Assembly: GCA_002500745.1 (NCBI GenBank)
Contig: DLST01000021.1
Coordinates: forward strand, 1-64,000
DNA length: 64,000 bases
From: Sphingobacterium sp. UBA7855
Lineage (GTDB): Bacteria > Bacteroidota > Bacteroidia > Sphingobacteriales > Sphingobacteriaceae
Direction: 5' to 3'
Shown here: positions 61,884-64,000 of the stretch, one piece after another
How the letters are laid out: each line of letters opens with the position of its first letter
Numbering within the stretch: the first letter of the stretch is position 1
Made by a program: the position numbers and the translations under genes
The notes under the pieces: generated by a model
What the model was told of the DNA's origin: nothing
The model's input: the letters and a program-made list of their open reading frames with translations, nothing else
Database searches by the model: none

Positions 61884-62746
61884 TTTCTACGTTTTCTTTT
61901 CCAGCGGTTATGCGACCATAACCAATATTCTGGGGTCTCACGGATAAGCTGCTCAGCAAGCTGATTATGTAAATCGGTTATTTCATGTTCTCCAAAGCCG
62001 CTTGGCTCTTCGAGTAAGGTGTAAAATTTACAGGAATAATGACCTCTTTTAGGATTTCTGTTGATTGAACAATAAACGACCGGCGCTTTACTTATTCGAG
62101 AAAGCCTTTCGGCTCCGGTATAGACCAATGTCTCTTGATTTAGCCAATTAATAAAGTAATCGGAATCCGAATACAAAGGGGTTTGATCGGCGACCAGTAT
62201 GCTGACATTAGGTTGGCCCTTTAATTTTACGATATGACGGAGTATCTGTTTCATAGGTACCATTTCTGCACCAAACCGGCCCCGCATGCCATTGTAAACC
62301 TTGTCAATATCTTTGTTATTGAGTGGTTTGTATACGATCAACGTTGGAAAGTTTGTGATTAAACTCAAACGATGTATACCGAGCTCCCAGTTGCCGTAAT
62401 GTGACGTTACCCCAATGACATTCTTGCCGGCCTCAAGGTGTCTTGTCAATTCTTCCGCATTTTCCAAAATCATTCTTTTTTTAACTTCTTTAGCAGTAAT
62501 TGTTTTCAATTTGATCGACTCCACAATGAGGTCCGGAAAAAAACGGTAAAACTTTTTAGCAATAAGAAGCCGCTCTTTATCCGTTTTTTCAGGAAAAGCA
62601 TTTTTTAAATTCTGAAATACAATATTCTTTCTATATTCTATGATATAATAAAGTATGTAATAAAGCCCATCGGAGATCAAATACAGAAACCAATAGGGGA
62701 GAAGAGATATAATATAGATTAATGCGTTTAACGCTTTTTGTTTCAT
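61880..62746 (-). CDS. LpxL/HtrB-like lipid A acyltransferase family protein
   Basis: 288 residues. A membrane helix at about 10-30 is followed by the acyltransferase motif SHYGNWELG (His116, Glu121), which matches the HxxxxxE signature of late lipid A acyltransferases, and later FGAEMVPMKQ, LVADQTP and INWLNQETLVYTGAERL. It transfers a secondary acyl chain to lipid A or another lipid at the inner membrane. It is transcribed with the GT2 gene (4-bp overlap), so both probably modify one envelope glycolipid. The start is divergent from the WbqC-family gene, 88 bp away. Confidence 0.9.
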   Translation of the reverse strand: MKQKALNALIYIISLLPYWFLYLISDGLYYILYYIIEYRKNIVFQNLKNAFPEKTDKERLLIAKKFYRFFPDLIVESIKLKTITAKEVKKRMILENAEELTRHLEAGKNVIGVTSHYGNWELGIHRLSLITNFPTLIVYKPLNNKDIDKVYNGMRGRFGAEMVPMKQILRHIVKLKGQPNVSILVADQTPLYSDSDYFINWLNQETLVYTGAERLSRISKAPVVYCSINRNPKRGHYSCKFYTLLEEPSGFGEHEITDLHNQLAEQLIRETPEYWLWSHNRWKRKRRK

Positions 62747-62834
62747 GCTATAGCTAAAATTCCCAGTTGTTCTTTACAAATATCCTTAATTTAAGTTATT
62801 TTTGCGTCACTTATAACAAAAATCATCAGTTTTT

Positions 62835-63446
62835 ATGGAATCGCAGTTATTACTTCCGGCATGTTATCTTCCACCGATATCTTACTTTCATACGATACAA
62901 GAGCATAATCTTCCTTTAATCATCGAGAAATATGAGCATTTTCAAAAGCAAAGTTATCGTACAAGGGCACGTATTGCTTCTGCGAATGGTGTGCAGGATT
63001 TGATTGTACCGATTCAACATGGCAATAAAGATCGTGTTCCGATGAAAGATATTCGTATAAGTTATGAGTTTGACTGGCAGCGTCTACATTGGCTAAGTAT
63101 TCAGACTGCTTATCGTAGTTCTGCTTATTTTGAGTACTATGAAGATGAATTTATACAGTTTTACGAAGCAAAATTCGACTATCTTGTGGATTTTAATGTG
63201 GCGCAGTTGGAACTTATTCTAAAATCTATCAAGCTTAAGCGCGCTGTGAATTTTACACAAGAGTATGTGTCAGCTCCCACGGATACGATCGATTATCGTA
63301 ATGCTATACATCCCAAAAAGGAAAGTATATTGGCTAATCCAAAAGAGTATTATCAAGTTTTTTCAGATAAGAATGGATTCTACCCGGATCTGAGTATAAT
63401 CGATTTGCTCTTCAATCAAGGGCCACAATCGAAAAGTTATCTGTAA
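62835..63446 (+). CDS. WbqC-family protein
   Basis: 203 residues. LPACYLPPISYFHTI, YRTRARIASANGVQDLIVPI and WLSIQTAYRSSAYFEYYED are characteristic. WbqC proteins occur in O-antigen clusters and elsewhere in Bacteroidota, and have no clear biochemical role; they are proposed to take part in amino-sugar or glycine-linked modification of surface glycans. It is 203 residues, near family length. The next gene starts 64 bp downstream. Confidence 0.9.
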   Translation: MESQLLLPACYLPPISYFHTIQEHNLPLIIEKYEHFQKQSYRTRARIASANGVQDLIVPIQHGNKDRVPMKDIRISYEFDWQRLHWLSIQTAYRSSAYFEYYEDEFIQFYEAKFDYLVDFNVAQLELILKSIKLKRAVNFTQEYVSAPTDTIDYRNAIHPKKESILANPKEYYQVFSDKNGFYPDLSIIDLLFNQGPQSKSYL

Positions 63447-63510
63447 TTAGCCATATTTTTTGAACAAAATGCGTTTTATATTGTTGTTATTCAGTATAAA
63501 ACGTATTTAA

Positions 63511-64000
63511 ATGAAACGAATCCTATTAAGTTTTATTTTGCTTGGTGCTATTTGTGCTAGTGCTTTCGCTCAAGGGGGCGTTGACACGATACATTATAGA
63601 AAAGTATACTATTGGGGCACGACGGGCATGGGGTTTCCGATTGGAAAAACCAAAGAGATACTTTCGCCAAAATTTTCTGGAAGTATTGGCTTGGATATTT
63701 CCCTGAAAGATCCAAAGTTTTTTGTGTCTCCCACACTTTACACGCTTTCTTTTAAGTACAAACAACCATTGATTGATCCCGATTTCGAATATCGCATAGA
63801 AGATGCCAATACTAATTTTTATACTTTATCATTTTCTGGAGGTATTAGGAAACAGATGCGCCGACTAAACATGTATGGTTTTGCAGGGCCTGGTATTGGT
63901 CTGACAAGTGAGCCGAGAGCACGTGTACTCGCGGATCAGAATCTTGTTAAGATGGAGAGTGAAAATCGCCTAAATTTCTCCAGTAAGGTAGGTGCCGGCG
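63511..64000 (+). CDS. Outer-membrane beta-barrel protein, partial (runs off the right edge)
   Basis: 163 codons are visible with no stop. The frame begins MKRILLSFILLGAICASAFA, a signal peptide with cleavage after AFA, and continues with alternating hydrophobic and polar residues and many Gly and aromatic positions (YYWGTTGMGFPIG, FSGSIGLDIS, YTLSFSGGIRKQ, GFAGPGIGL), as in porin-family outer-membrane proteins of Bacteroidota. Function unknown. A 9-bp hairpin (CGTTTTATA/TATAAAACG, 63472-63503) lies just before the ATG and may end the WbqC transcript or fold in this gene's leader. Confidence 0.8.
   Translation, partial: MKRILLSFILLGAICASAFAQGGVDTIHYRKVYYWGTTGMGFPIGKTKEILSPKFSGSIGLDISLKDPKFFVSPTLYTLSFKYKQPLIDPDFEYRIEDANTNFYTLSFSGGIRKQMRRLNMYGFAGPGIGLTSEPRARVLADQNLVKMESENRLNFSSKVGAG

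Overview
The window reads as chromosomal DNA of an AT-rich member of the Bacteroidota, most likely the family Sphingobacteriaceae (Sphingobacterium or a close relative). Supporting signs are a SusC/SusD pair, promoters of the TTTG-N19-TAnnTTTG type rather than -35/-10 boxes, few Shine-Dalgarno sequences, a fused MurF-alanine racemase, a DnaE fused to a proofreading exonuclease, a Bacteroidetes-type GlmU-like protein, futalosine-pathway menaquinone synthesis (MqnC) and lipoproteins with Bacteroidota-style N termini. The genus is an inference; no rRNA is present.

Layout. 1-4.1 kb: an ExbD-type gene, then two identical tRNA-Ser(TGA) genes, each inside a 160-bp direct repeat, flanking a small operon (secreted alpha/beta hydrolase, ECF sigma factor, four-helix membrane protein). 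4.1-9.1 kb: bestrophin channel, GH25 lysozyme, a frameshifted double-rhodanese gene with a thioredoxin, an unlisted 53-residue acidic protein, scpB and mqnC. 9.1-18.9 kb: a SusC/SusD uptake pair, a PBP4-type DD-carboxypeptidase, a UMF1 transporter, a LutA-like Fe-S protein and an exported sugar isomerase-like protein. 19.2-22.5 kb: first tandem pair of POT peptide transporters, closed by a perfect 58-bp palindrome. 22.5-27.4 kb: CBS-domain membrane protein, then a divergent GH109 / NahK-like kinase pair sharing two LacI-type operators, followed by a CBM9-like protein. 27.4-32.8 kb: L31 type B, GlmU-like protein, tpiA, prmA, a Mur-ligase homologue that has lost its conserved histidines, and an XRE regulator.

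32.9-36.2 kb: second tandem POT pair. 36.2-44.5 kb: acyl-ACP desaturase, sufS-sufE, a 0.7-kb gene-poor stretch with an inverted 11-bp repeat, tRNA-Lys, accA, a glucoamylase-like hydrolase, an OmpA lipoprotein, tRNA-Gly and tRNA-Leu. 44.6-55.5 kb: recX, murF-alr, DUF502, pirin, a stand-alone LytS-like fragment, a HAD phosphatase and dnaE. 55.6-64 kb: trxA, a T-rich gap with an orphan terminator, the rpsF-rpsR-rplI operon, dapA, ligA, a glycosyltransferase with an LpxL-like acyltransferase, a WbqC-family gene and the start of an outer-membrane protein that runs off the right edge.

Most of the window is ordinary housekeeping. No clear new defence or mobile system was found. The points most worth testing are the tRNA-flanked sigma-factor cassette, the histidine-less Mur ligase, the paired LacI-type operators over a probable amino-sugar locus, the 58-bp palindrome, the small acidic protein and the orphan terminator near 56.45 kb. 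Coordinates and motif counts were read by eye; family assignments rest on recognised motifs, not on database searches.
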